Shown: positions 10,505-21,929 of the stretch, one piece after another
Position numbering within the stretch: position 1 is the first letter of the stretch
Layout: every line of letters starts with the position of its first letter
Assembly (NCBI GenBank): GCA_963971405.1
Contig: OZ020488.1
Coordinates: 5,022,001-5,086,000 of the forward strand
DNA from: Psococerastis gibbosa
Lineage: Eukaryota; Arthropoda; Insecta; Psocodea; Psocidae
Reading direction: 5' to 3'
Length of the DNA stretch: 64,000 bases
Translations under genes and position numbers: made by a program
Notes under the pieces: generated by a model
The model's input: only the letters and a program-made list of their open reading frames with translations
Database searches by the model: none
Told to the model about the DNA's origin: nothing

Positions 10505-12382
10505 TGAAAGTGTGCAATTTGTTAACATAATGATTAAGAAAACTGAAATAAACCCATAAATGTTGCCTCAACTAATGACCAAACCATGCGAACACTTACT
10601 TGTGAAAAGTAATATTTTCCCCCGTTTCTCGACATATCTTGAACCTATTAGTGCATTTATAAGCAGAGCAAGATATGACCATTATGTCAAACCAAAGAAA
10701 AACTCAATAAATGGGTAAATAGATTAAATGACAGGCAATGAAATACGTCTAAATCGCATTGAAGGCAATGGAGTCAACCACTTCTTGCCATAATACCCCT
10801 TTTTGTCACGTGACCAAAAGTGAAGACATTTGTTCAGCGTGGGCTAGGTGCCGTGGTAGCAATCCATGTATATCAATGTTTCCGTCACAAAATAAAAAAA
10901 AATACAATATCATCCAATTATATAACAATGATAATAAATTAAAAACTACAGTATACTTTCGAATTTTCGTTTAAAAAATTTGCAAGAATTGTCCAGTGTC
11001 CAGTAGGGACCTCTAGGCTTGCATCACAGAGAAAAACTATTATAGTACTTTAAATTGTTTCTAATGGACTACTAGTATGAATTGAAACTCCAAACATCGA
11101 CGTAATAATAATCCCCAATTTTGGCTTCATTTACTAGCCTAACGTGCTCCCAAGGGTAATTAACCTCTTGGTGAACAGGAGAACTGAAGAATAAATGTTC
11201 CTCTACCTTCTTATATCTATGGGGATGTGTGGCTTTCACGGCTTCCTTAATACCGCGATTAATTTCCAGTTCTTCCTACATGGAATGGGCTACATAGAAA
11301 AAACTTTTCTAGTTTGGAATTTGTGTCGATCATACGCCGCAATGCATTGTGCTTGTAATAGGTTATAGGCCTGAGATAGGCTATTGTCAGTTCGAAGTAA
11401 ACGTACAAGCCTATAGTACTTATAGTAAACATTTTAGATTTTACTTGCCTTTTGGCGATTTTTCAGTTTGACAGTTGTTCCAGTATGGTGCAGAATAGTT
11501 TTTGAAGTTCTGAACAATAGTTTTACACGGATGTGCGGTTATATTATGTTATAAAATGATTATTTCTTACATCAAAACTTTCACAATTTAGTAAACAAAA
11601 ACAAAAGCCAACCAAAGCCATTCATTGACCTTGGTACTTGACTTATTTGTCACAGAGAACAGTAAGTTGAGAAACAATTAATATAAATGTAACAATTGTT
11701 ATGTAATTTATTTTGATATTATTGTATAAATTAAATATTAAATAGTTTTTAACAGAGTTTGTATTGTTTTATACGGGATAGTTCATATTTTTTGGTTTGG
11801 CGCTATAATTCAAAATTTGGAGCTCGTTTAAAAATAAAAAAAATATCGACTAATCCCTAGCATGTTTTGTATAAATTGCATATTCAACGTTTGTTTATCG
11901 CTAATCTTAGCTTGTAGTGTAGGCTAATTATTCGAATTATTGTGTCCCGTCCAGTCCACATCTCTATTACTAATTTGAATGTTACGACTAACTGCGGTAG
12001 GCGTACAATTCTAATTCCTAAATTAGCGGGATAAAAAAGACGTTGCAGGCTGATTCATAAGCCAGTCAACTATTTTAAGCGCATCTCCTACCAAGACTAT
12101 ATGAGTGGTATACAGAAGCCAGACGAGCCAAGTCCAAAAAAATCTGAAATTGAGTTTTTGGCACCAATGGATTCGCCTGGTTAAAATCTATCCACTGACT
12201 TAGTTACCAGAAGTTAAATGTCTTGGTCCAGTGTAAAACTAGGTCAAATATTGGGTATAGCAGCATTCACAGGCAATTATAGCTACAGCTTTTTGGCGCT
12301 CCTGAGAAATTAACTGCAGTGAACTTAGCCCGGTTTGTTTCTATGCCGATATACAGTATATAGATGCACACGTAAGTTAGCT
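10505..12382. other. No gene recognised; ordinary AT-rich DNA
   Basis: Only short frames without motifs. No repeat partner was found within the window. Confidence 0.4.
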
Positions 12383-12389
12383 ACCTAGG

Positions 12390-12769
12390 CAGAGGCGGTC
12401 CCAGACCTCATAAAAGGGGGAGGCACTTCTCAGTGGCGTAACTATAGGTTTTCAAATGTGTATAATTTGGCGCCTCTCCACTTTCATAATAATTGCTCAG
12501 GAACCAGAGGGCTGAAATATTGGGGTTTTACGCATTGTGGGAGCAATAAAGCACACATATTACAAAGAGTTAATATAATTGTGGAAAGGGGGGCTCGGGG
12601 GTCTCCCCGGGAGAATTTTTTTGAAAAATAGGGCTGAAATAGTGAGGTTTTGCGCATTTTGAGTGCAGTAACACTTTTTATTTTTATTTTAGAGGCAAAG
12701 AATATAACTGCTGTCCAAAGGGGGGGGGGGGGCAATTGCCCGCAGTGCCGGTCGCTGCGTCCGCTTCTG
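12390..12769. mobile_element. hAT-type MITE (CAGAGGCGG ends)
   Basis: CAGAGGCGGTCCCAGACC at the left and GTCCGCTTCTG at the right, each directly bordered by ACCTAGG (12383-12389, 12770-12776). A poly-G run lies near the right end. The antisense frame inside (12484-12735) has no transposase motifs. Confidence 0.75.
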
Positions 12770-12854
12770 ACCTAGGGTACATCTACTGTGCGTACTATAC
12801 TGTTACATAGAAAATATCGATCGCAGAGCCATAAACGAGGTGTCATAAATTGGA

Positions 12855-13296
12855 TGAAATGTTCCTCTACATTTAGTTGTGCCTACTTGAGCAATATGCT
12901 CGGCCATAATTTTTTGAACTTCATTTCTCTGAGGGGCCAACGGCCTTACCATGTTGATTCCATTAGAGCAGAGCATGTTTCAAACTGCGGCAACTTGGTA
13001 GTGTGCACAGCGTTGGCAGGGGAACATGGTGAGACATGATAACGCGCTTAGGCAGTATAAGTCGAGTCCTGGTCACCTCGGATTTAATCGTGTGACTTTA
13101 CCATGTTCCCCAAGTGGTTCGGAAATCACTATAATCAGGAGGTCCACCCTGTTAGTCAACTCCCCCTTCCCCGAGGTGAAAGAGTCTGCCCTTAGGGTGC
13201 CTCAAGTTAACAATAAGACTCACTCCCCCGCCAGGCTGACAGGGTTGCTTAAAGCAGAAATGCTGAAAGCAGGCGTTAGAAGAAACAACAACATTT
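12855..13296. repeat. Dispersed repeat B, copy 1
   Basis: ATGTTCCTCTACATTT through GGCAACTTGGTAGTGTGCAC, GGACCTCCTG-complement and GCTGAAAGCAGGCGTT. It matches 62970-63390 (inverted) and 36077-36345. It is moderately GC-rich and non-coding. Confidence 0.75.
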
Positions 13297-13523
13297 CTCT
13301 GAGGGTGTCAAGTCGAAGCAGTTCCAAAACTGGGTCTACATGAATATATGATCTAACACTGTCCGTGACATACGATGTATATAAAAATTGTTGATGAATA
13401 TATCTTCTTAGGTAAACGATAGTTGGATAACTGTACAATGTGGATACCTATTTCCTTTTAAATTCTACTTAGCACATAAGTTCTATTCAGCTGTTGACCT
13501 ATTATTATTGATGGGGTATTTTA

Positions 13524-13932
13524 GGCGCCCATTCCACATACGTACAACGTCAATGAAAATTATGAAATTGAAGGACATTTCAATTTCTCATTGATGGGGG
13601 CCATTCCATATGTTTTTTCAAAAATTGACAATTTTCAATTGAAGCGTATGCGCCAAATTTTTGAAATTTGTTTGCATTTGTTTCTTGAAATTGTATTTGT
13701 TTTCTTTGTCGCCTTATTATTTAAACCTTATTATAATTTTTATACAGAAATCAATTAAAATAGTTGTACATGACGCCATTTTTTTAATTTTAGTTTGTTT
13801 CTTTCATTGTATGTGAATTTACTCTATGATCAATTGATCATTGATCAATTTTAACAATGGCATAGAGTAAAATTGAAATGTCCTTCAATTTCATAATTTT
13901 CATTGACGTTGTACGTATGTGGAATGGGCGCC
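13524..13932. mobile_element. PIF/Harbinger-like MITE (GGCGCCCATTCC ends, core 1)
   Basis: TTA duplications at 13521-13523 and 13933-13935. The inverted arms of about 65 bp (CGTACAACGTCAATGAAAAT ...) are almost perfect. Core 1 (GACGCCATTTTTTTAATTTT ... GATCATTGATCAATTTTAAC) is shared with 32626-33052, 43999-44246 and 62530-62771. Confidence 0.9.
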
Positions 13933-13984
13933 TTATGGACGGATGCCTACCAAGTCGTGTGAGTGTGACCCTTTGAACCTTATT

Positions 13985-14340
13985 AATAATTAAATTACTC
14001 GTGACGTGGCATTTCATTTTAATAAACAAACAAAAACTTAGTGTTTCAACAAAACTTGTTATAACAACTACTGTATACCTAATTAGAATTAGTAAAACTT
14101 AAATAATCGTTAAAAAATTACGGTAACTTTGTCTGCGAAACCCACTGATGTTCGTACAAAACCCTGAGCCCTTTCGGCAAGAACTACCATCTACAGAGGG
14201 AAACCCACAGCAGTTACACCTTATAAGCGATTTGAGATTTGCTCAACTCGAGGAGAAGATGCAATTTTTTTAAGCGATTCTTTCAGTTTTACTAATTATT
14301 CGAGGTATAGTAGTTATAACAGTTTTTGTTTGTTTACTTC
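13985..14340. repeat. Repeat shared in inverted orientation with 59890-60065
   Basis: CATTTCATTTTAATAAACAA, AAACTTGTTATAACAACTA and TTTGTCTGCGAAACCCACTG have inverted or direct counterparts near 59900-60060. It lies just upstream of the LINE. Element type unknown. Confidence 0.5.
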
Positions 14341-14542
14341 GAGGAACCTTTTTTTCGGACAGTACCAATGAATTTCTAGCCGCTGGCAAATAGGTTAACT
14401 CCTATGTCAACCCACACCGAGTCACCGACTACTAACTGACGAGTCAAAATGGCGGATAGCTAAATGACTTGTTTTTGTTCTAATTATTTTATTTATTTTA
14501 TTACTAAAAGCGGTGCTTATATATTGATAAAACAAGTGAAAA

Positions 14543-15730
14543 GTGAAACTTCTGAAAATTATGGGAAGATCTACCAGAAATACGGTGAAAAAGAAGAATA
14601 TAAGGATAAAAACAGATAAAGATAAGTGCGCATTCTGCAAAGATGGAGGAAGCGTAACGGATAAATGGGTGTCTTGTGATTATTGCCAACTTTGGTACCA
14701 TGCTAGATGTCAAAGTGGAAATATTACAAATGAAATGTACCTACTTATTGAACAATTCAACAGTCTGAAAGGTAAATTAGATAATGCTATGGATAATTTG
14801 GAGTTGCTGTGGAAATGTGAGTCGTGTGCTCTTTCTGGTGCTGTACAAAAGATAGAACTGTCAGAGTTGAAAGAAGTGAATGCGAAGCTAGATATTATAA
14901 CTGAAAAGATGCAATATATTGAATGCAATCAAAGTCGCCCAGAAGTGCATACCTATGCCAAGGCTGTGATTAATACACCAAAAGAGTATTTTCCACGATT
15001 GTTCATTAAGCCATTGAAGAGACAGGATCCGAAACTATCAAGTAGAGACCTGAATAAGGCTATATTAGATAAAGGTATAAAAGTTAATAGATCTTTTATT
15101 GATAGCGATGGGAATATGAAAGTTGACTGCTGGGATAATTCAAACTTGGAAAAACTCAATGATGTGCTAACTGGAAATAAGAGTTATACCTTATTGCCAC
15201 CAAAGATGCTCATGCCTCGCCTGAAAATGGTTAATATTTATGAAGACACTAGTTGTCTAAGAGATGATGAAGTTATTGAGCTGGTCAAGTCACAAAATGC
15301 CTTGCACGCTGAGAGTGAAATAAAAATTATTAAGCGTTATGTTAATGGGAAGTCCAAGTTGACTACCATTGTTATTGAGGTGGATCCACTGACAAAATTA
15401 CAGCTCCTTAAAAACTCGATGATATTCCTTGGTGCCCAGAGGGTTAAAGTCTTTGAATTTGTTGGTGTTCGGAGGTGTGGAAAATGTCTTCGTTTCTCCC
15501 ATGGAACTGAAGAATGTAATAAGGAGTTAAAGTCGTGTGGGCGATGTGGAGAGGCTGATGGCCATGTAATGGCTACTTGTCGAAACGAAAAGAACTGTAT
15601 TAATTGCATAGAGAAAAACAATAAGTATCCTTCATTAAACCTAAGGACTGATCATGACATCTTGGATGAAAGGTGTGACTGCTATGTTGAAATAGTGAAG
15701 AGTATAAAGAGGCGAATTTTAACATGTTAA
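14543..15730 (+). CDS. LINE ORF1: PHD-finger and zinc-knuckle protein
   Basis: The nucleic-acid-binding, Gag-like protein of the LINE, which coats the element RNA. Of its 395 residues, an N-terminal C4HC3 PHD finger uses Cys23, 26, 39, 42, His47, Cys50, 86 and 89 (CAFC...CDYCQLWYHARC...CESC). A Lys-rich start precedes it. The C-terminal quarter has zinc knuckles: CGKCLRFSHGTEEC fits CX2CX4HX4C, CGRCGEADGHVMATC fits CX2CX5HX4C, and a further CINC pair follows. The frame is intact. It overlaps ORF2 by 7 bp (ATGTTAA, 15724-15730), as in bicistronic LINEs translated by reinitiation. Confidence 0.88.
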   Translation: MKLLKIMGRSTRNTVKKKNIRIKTDKDKCAFCKDGGSVTDKWVSCDYCQLWYHARCQSGNITNEMYLLIEQFNSLKGKLDNAMDNLELLWKCESCALSGAVQKIELSELKEVNAKLDIITEKMQYIECNQSRPEVHTYAKAVINTPKEYFPRLFIKPLKRQDPKLSSRDLNKAILDKGIKVNRSFIDSDGNMKVDCWDNSNLEKLNDVLTGNKSYTLLPPKMLMPRLKMVNIYEDTSCLRDDEVIELVKSQNALHAESEIKIIKRYVNGKSKLTTIVIEVDPLTKLQLLKNSMIFLGAQRVKVFEFVGVRRCGKCLRFSHGTEECNKELKSCGRCGEADGHVMATCRNEKNCINCIEKNNKYPSLNLRTDHDILDERCDCYVEIVKSIKRRILTC

Positions 15731-18590
15731 ATCAGCGAAAATTTTTTGATGTTATATTTGCAAATGTTGGTGGTCTTATGAATAAGGATATTAGAGACAT
15801 TTTCTTTGACATTTGCCTATCCTTCGCTCCACCATATGTCCTTGGCCTAGTGGAAACACATATTGACTGTAATTGTGATGTGCATGAAATTGAACTTCCT
15901 GGCTACTGTGCAGTGGTTGTTGAGTCAAATTCGAGACACACGGGTGGCGTCATTCTTTATGTGAAGCAGGGCATGATCTACAAGGTCATCAGAAAAATCA
16001 GTGTACCGTATGAACTGTGGGTGTTGATATTAGAAGTCGTAGTTGATAATGAAAAATATTTACTGGGCCTGTACTATCGTTCTCCGAATTCCAATCTTAC
16101 CAAATTTTTTGGCACCTTTGGCGAAATGTTACTGAGGTTGGATGAGGATTTTCATAGCTATCCAATTATCTGGATGGGGATATCAATATCAATTGGTTAA
16201 ATAAAAATGATTATGCCACCAAGAAACTAAGGATGCTGATTTCTGGAAATGGCCTTTCACAGCTGGTCTCGCAGCCCACAAGAGTTACGGATAATTCAAG
16301 TACCATGATAGACCTGGTTTTTTCAAACAGATATTTTGCATGTAATGTTTTGGATGAAGTAACAGTATCTGATCATGGTACTATCGGCATAAGTTTCAAT
16401 GGTGGTTCAGGTCGAAAACAGGAAACTGTTCGGATAAAAGGAGCTGTTGACTACTCTCGGCTCGCTGATAAAATTCGAGGTCTTAAGTCAGTCCTAGATG
16501 CAAGGACTAGTGACTATGGGGAATTCGTTAAAGTAATTGAGAATGCTGTGGAAGAATGTAGAAAACCGGATACTGTCCTGAAAAAAAAGAATTACTCTCA
16601 TTTTTTTACGAAGGATGTCAAAAGAGCCAGGAACGAGAAGGTTGATCATTTTATACATTTTAAGAAACTTCAGTCTAGGGTTCTCAAAGGAGAGACAAGG
16701 TTAAAGGATGAAATGCAAAGAGTATGGATTTCATTTAAAGTGAAAAGGAACAAATATGTTGCCCTTTTAAGGAAGTCAAAGCGCGAATTTTTTGAAAAAA
16801 AATTATGTGAGTATCGTATGGATGGTAAAAAAATGTGGAATGTTCTGCAACTGGCCTTAAATACTAAACAGCACCGTCCTATCATACAACTCAGGCGTGA
16901 GGATGGAAGTTTGGTTCATGGAGATTTACACATGGCTGAAGCACTTAATGAGTTTATTATTCAGAGTGTAGTTAATATAAATGAGTCCATCCGGCCTTCG
17001 CCTACTATTAATATTGACGATTGTGGGGAGCCCTATCTATCGGAATTTCGTCCAGCAACGACTGATCAAGTGCATAAAATAGTTAATGGTTTGCATGGAA
17101 AAAGTGAAATTCAGCCTTCATGTGATGTAATAAAGAAATGTTGGGATATCCTTGGTGAGCCAGTCACCAAGATAGTTAATACGTCATTGAGTAATAGCTT
17201 GGTTCCCGATGAGTTGAAGATAGCTGTCATAACTCCGATTCCGAAGGTTGTGGGGTCCATCCTTATGTCTGACTTGAGGCCAATAAATGTTATGCCTACC
17301 ATGGATAAGGTATTGGAGAAAGTGGCAATTGAACAGATATTGGACCATGTTAAAAATCGCAATCTACTATCTATTAATCAATCTGGATTTCGTGCCAAAC
17401 ATTCGACTGAATCGGCCATCCAGCTAGTTGTTGAAGACTGGAGGCAGGCGGTTGGCAATGGGAAGAAAGTATTGGCTGTATTTCTGGATCTGAAACGGGC
17501 ATTCGAAACCATCGATAGGAAACTTTTGCTTGGGAAGCTGTGGAAGTTGGGACTTAGAGGACGTGTTTATAACTGGTTGAACAACTATTTAAGTAATCGG
17601 AAGCAAAGGGTAAAAGTAAACGGGGTCTTATCGTCGGAAATCGGCGTGGAACTAGGTGTTGGGCAAGGAACTTGTTTTGGTCCGTTGCTGTTTGTACTTC
17701 ATATTAATGACCTTGGGCAAGTTGTAAGTAAAGTCAAGTTCCATAAGTTTGCGGATGATACTATGTACTATGTAGTTGGAGATGATCTTGATGCCATGGT
17801 GGTTGATATGAATAATGACCTCATGAATGTTGTCAATTGGATGAAAGCGAACAAATTATGTCTTAATGTGAAGAAGACCAAAGCTATGCTTCTGTCAAAG
17901 GATGATGTGATGCTAAATTCTAGTGTTATTGTTGAAGGTGAGAGGATTGAGTTGGTAAAGAAATTCAAATACCTGGGTGTAACCCTTGACTGTCGTCTGA
18001 ATTTTAAAGATCACTTTGACAATGTCTTACTCATGATTACGAAAAAGATGTCTCTACTTAAGCGACTACGTTTTGTGTTGAATAGGAATAGTAAAAAAAT
18101 GGTGTTTGATGCCTTGGTGAAACCCCATGTTAACTATTGCAGTACTTTGTTCAATTATGCCTCCTCTGAGTCAATAAGAAATATTCAAGTGGCAATTAAT
18201 GTGGGGCTTAGAAATATATTAAATGTTCCATTGTATCGGACGTCTGTTGATTGGATGCTTCGAGAACTTGCAATGTTTACCGTACGTGAACAAGTTTTTA
18301 TTGATACGATGGTTTTCATTTTTAAAATTATGAACGGGTTACTACCCGAGTACCTACGCTCAAGAATAACTACATTTGGTGAAATTCACACTTATTCCAC
18401 TAGAAATGTTGGCGACGGTGTGTTGGTGCTGCAGACGTCGGAATTTTTAAGGAAGAGCATATTCCAAGACGGTCTATCCAAATATAATTCTCTTCGAAGG
18501 GATATCAAATTGGCTTCATCCTTGTTGAAATTTAAAAAATATTTACAAGAGGATGTGCGAAGTGGTTTACTCGATAAGTGGATGACTTAA
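15724..18590 (+). pseudogene. LINE ORF2: endonuclease-reverse transcriptase, one frameshift
   Basis: ORF2 provides the AP-like endonuclease that nicks the target and the reverse transcriptase that primes from it. The first part (15724-16200) has endonuclease motifs FANVGGL, LVETHID and YRSPNS. The frame breaks at the G run 16176-16179, where one missing G leads to the stop at 16198-16200. The rest (about 16179-18590) is open for over 800 codons. It holds the remaining endonuclease motifs (STMIDLVFSN, VSDHGTIGI) and the reverse transcriptase: TPIPKV, LRPINVMPTMDKVLEKV, QSGFRAKHSTESAI, FLDLKRAFETID, GQGTCFGPLL, the catalytic FADD and YLGVTLD. No RNase H follows. The break could be a real inactivating deletion or a homopolymer sequencing error. 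Confidence 0.88.
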
Positions 18591-18889
18591 TAGTGAAAGT
18601 GGTTGTTTTTTATTAGCATTCTTGCTATTTCTCCAAACACTACTACTACTACTACTAGTTCCGATGGGCAAATTACCATGCTTATAATAGTAATATGCGT
18701 TTTTTTGACTTAATTAAGGGGAATTCTTCCAAATTTCGTAAGCACAACATGCAGTGAGAGCTAATTAATTAATTTATCCGCCCAGAGCCATTATATTGAC
18801 AAAAATGCTCTTTATGCACGATGCACCTACTAAAATATATATAAACGGTGATAATAGAAAATAGATTTTGTCTATGTGAACTATCGTTA

Positions 18890-19040
18890 GGCGGGGTTTC
18901 CACCGACCTCTCATTGCAGAATGCAAAGACATTGACGTAGTAGCAGATATCATTCATAGATATCATTAATAAGTCTTGAATGTCTGCTACCACGTCAATG
19001 TCTTTGCATTCTGCAATGAGAGGTCGGTGGAAACCCCGCC
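18890..19040. mobile_element. PIF/Harbinger-like MITE (GGCGGGGTTTCC ends)
   Basis: TTA duplications at 18887-18889 and 19041-19043. The ends GGCGGGGTTTCCACCGACC and its complement, about 60 bp of near-perfect inverted arms, centre ATAAGTCTTGAATGTCTGCT. The empty site is visible in the paralog at 48591. Confidence 0.93.
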
Positions 19041-19169
19041 TTAATACATAAAAAAACAAAAAGCATGTCCATTTCTCGAATACATCGTCTGCTTCTTCCT
19101 TTTAGATTACTAGATGTTATTTTTTACAGTAATTGATTAACAATAGCTCATATATAACCTATATAACCG

Positions 19170-19247
19170 AAATTTGAGAAAAACTGGGCTTGGCGGGGTT
19201 CGAACCACGAACCGGGGGGTCGTCTTAACTCCTGGACCACAAGCCCC
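19170..19247 (-). repeat. tRNA-derived retroposon
   Basis: Minus strand: GGGGCTTGTGGTCCAGGAG (A-box-like), then CGTGGTTCGAACCCCGCC (B-box consensus GGTTCGANNCC), ending CCAAGCCCAG. The acceptor stem does not pair as in a working tRNA. Related copies: 30957-31039 and 45038-45115. Confidence 0.7.
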
Positions 19248-19520
19248 GACAAGAACAGTTGATGTATATCCTCTACTTATATGCTCGAATTGACATGATT
19301 GGTAATGTTAGACAGGTTATGAAGCTACACAACTATCTAACCGAACAAGTCTGTGAGCTTACTTAATGAAAAATAGTAGGTACCGTACCTATTGTATTAT
19401 CAAAGTTTATATAATTCAGGAGGTGTTCATAGAGAGATTTTGCTAATGCTAATATAACCACTGTGGAATTAATTAGCTCTCACGCCATGAAGTTTTCCAA
19501 AATTTGGAAAGATTCCCTTT

Positions 19521-20423
19521 CACCAAGTATGGGGACGAGTCCTGTGATCTTATTTATACAGTAACCAAAACGCTGACACTACAAAGTGTAGCATAGTATT
19601 TACAACGCAAGTTTCATTGGGCTTGAAAATAAGGCCGAAATTCAAATATTTTAGATGCAATTTTGTAATGTCACTTACAAGACTTGCTAAAAATTAACAG
19701 CTGTAGTTTACAAAAGAAAAAAAAACCGAAATAACAAGTTTAATATTTTTTTTAGTGAAAGCACATTCATGAACCGAGATTTTTGCAATATTTCTCAGCT
19801 TTAGGTCGCATTATAAAACTAATTGGTTCGCACGCGCACAACTAAATTCTATTTATTTACAGTTTTTCTTTTTTACGGGCAATAAATGTAGGACTTTTCC
19901 TAACAACACAAAAATACAGTAGCTCTAACTTATAATTTAGATAGTTAGACCTAATTATAGGAGGGTATTGACAACGGGTGCACTTCAAGGCCAAATCAAT
20001 TTGAACAAGCGCACTTGATTCGTACAATCCCCAACTGATGGGCGTTCCGCAAAAAGCATTGCATTTTTGGAGTGGCACACGGTAGCGTACCGGTTGTCAA
20101 TAAACTCCTATTGAGTCATGCATGTTTACACACAGTATTTCTTTATACATCTAATAAGGACCCCCAAGAATCACACCTAACATTTATAAATCTTTGGACC
20201 TGCTTCATTTCGTATCGGCAGTATTGAGACCGATACTGAATTGTTCATTTCGACATTTGTATCGATCCCGTAACATGCATATTTGTTGTATTTTAATCCT
20301 TACTGTAAGTCAATTTAGATTCCTCGGAGCTTAATTAGTTATTATTTATTATTCCCGGTTTTACGACTGTTTAAGCGCAGGTATATGAGGGAGTGGAAGA
20401 GGCTAACGTATCACACCTCCGGC
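19521..20423. other. No gene recognised
   Basis: AT-rich; an antisense 73-codon frame (19857-20078) has no motifs. A GAGGGAGTGGAAGAGGCTAA fragment at 20387 resembles the retrotransposon-tail relic of 52740-53030. Confidence 0.4.
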
Positions 20424-20780
20424 AACGAGGTTCTGTAGGGACAGTTTGGGTCACTAGGTTCGCTGACGACAATAAGATATCCATATTATTCAAAATGGCC
20501 GCCGTTTGCATATGAAAACGTTCATAGCATCTAATTAATTCTTTTAATATTTTTTATAATATTTTTACTATGCCTGGACCTTATTGCGCTGCATATAATT
20601 TAATATATATATATATATATTATTCTCCATCATTTATAGAAAAATACCACATTAAAATAATACATAAATAAAATAATTTTAAAATATTATTGAGGCTTAT
20701 GGAAAAATCAACGCTTTAATATCTTAGCAACTGGTGCTGCTATCTACAAAATGACGTCACATATGAACCTCACTGGAACT
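20424..20780. repeat. Dispersed repeat D, copy 2
   Basis: Same order of blocks as 2459-2790, with an extra AT-rich insert at about 20645-20695 absent from copy 1 and an expanded (TA)n run. Confidence 0.75.
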
Positions 20781-21029
20781 GATTATATTGATGATTGTTT
20801 TGCTAAGGCTTTGGTGCCATTTCCACGTTCCCTCACTTTCATGGTTGCACTTATGACCACTCCCACTATCGTAGCTAAAAAAACCCACTGTGGCACGACC
20901 ACCCAACGAGGTCAAGCAGTGGGGTAGCCAGATTTTTTTGGGCGGGTCCGGTTTTCATGCTACATCAATATACAACAGTTTGCCCACTTGTGACTTGTGA
21001 GTACCACGGACCAGTGGTCGACAATCCGA

Positions 21030-21730
21030 TTCAGTCTAACTTTGGAATGGTCGAAAGTTTAAAAATCGGAATTTCCGGGGATTTACTCATTATGAGGTCC
21101 CAGGAACAAAAAAAGATGGTTTTTATGAAATGTCTGTCTGTCGGACAGACCGTTCGTTGGTTTTAGGGCAAACTATTAGGAGGATTTTTGGTAAAATTAC
21201 GACTTTTATATATATTTATAACAATCATATCTCGGGGCGGTTTTTTTTCTTTTTCTTTTTTCCACTAACTCAATTGTGGGGCCTTTCACCCTCCAAAAAG
21301 TCTAAAAAAATTTTTTCTAAAAAATGGCTCCAACGATTTCTTTTTAAATAACCACATATTGTGACTCAACTTTCATGAAAAATGAATACATTTTTCTGCA
21401 TAACTTTTCGATGCTTTCTTAATTCAGGCATGTTTTGTGTTAAATAGAGTAACAAAACCGAACAGGTTGCTTTCCCAAACAAAGACTTGGCTTTGAACAA
21501 AAATTATGGATAATTCATGCCTCAATATGTAGCGCAGCACACTCCGCCATTATTGCTGTGTTGTATCGTATTATATTTGTCTGCCCATTCTTGACTATGC
21601 AATCATCCCATCGATAAATTTGGTGGTTGGGGATAGGGAAACCGAAAATTAACCCTAGCGTTTTTTTAAAACCAAAAATCCATTAAAGTGTCTACCCTAA
21701 TTTATAAATTGGAGGGTATGTACTAGTTCA
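21030..21730 (+). repeat. Dispersed repeat A, diverged copy
   Basis: It shares the order AATGGTCGAAAGTTT, ATGAGGTCCCAGGAAC, TGTCTGTCTGTCGG, the TCCAACGATTTCTTTT block and the ATAAATTGGAGG end with 4310-5155, with gaps. Confidence 0.6.
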
Positions 21731-21774
21731 CACGTACCTGTTCTTTTTCTTTTCTTAAAAAAAAAAATATTATT

Positions 21775-21927
21775 CGCATACAAACAATTCAATGAATATA
21801 TCCAAATAACCTCTTCAGTCGCCTCTGTAGGTAATATCTGTGTTGAGTTACGCCAGGTCACCGATCGCATGATCTCTAGGGACAAGCAAAAGTACAAACC
21901 AGCTACCACTATGCCATCGAAGTCCTT
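21775..21927 (-). repeat. SINE-like repeat C
   Basis: GCATACAAACAATTCAATGA through the CATCGAAGTCC end, matching 1726-1877 with several substitutions. Confidence 0.6.
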
Positions 21928-21929
21928 TT

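Larger units (their letters stand above)
14440..18660 (+). mobile_element. Near-complete CR1-like non-LTR retrotransposon (LINE)
   Basis: A copy-and-paste retroelement with two overlapping ORFs (14543-15730 and 15724-18590). There is no RNase H domain and no poly(A) tail. The 3' end runs into a short (ACT)n array at about 18638-18657, and short tandem repeats instead of poly(A) are typical of CR1-like elements. The 5' limit is a guess: it is placed just upstream of ORF1, near the AT-rich stretch from 14440. No target-site duplication was recognised. The long intact frames suggest a fairly recent insertion. L2/Rex1-like groups cannot be excluded without a tree. Confidence 0.85.
18716..19520. 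mobile_element. TIR element with a nested MITE and SINE
   Basis: The ends AAGGGGAATTCTTCCAAATT and AATTTGGAAAGATTCCCTTT are inverted, with AGAGCTAATTAATTAATTT / AATTAATTAGCTCTC arms following. It is collinear with 48439-48952. It contains the MITE 18890-19040 and a tRNA-like repeat at 19170-19247, both absent from the other copy. Confidence 0.8.

Noticed and set aside
18769-19059. A 96-codon antisense frame
   Set aside because: It runs through a MITE hairpin and its host element; a by-product of palindromic sequence.
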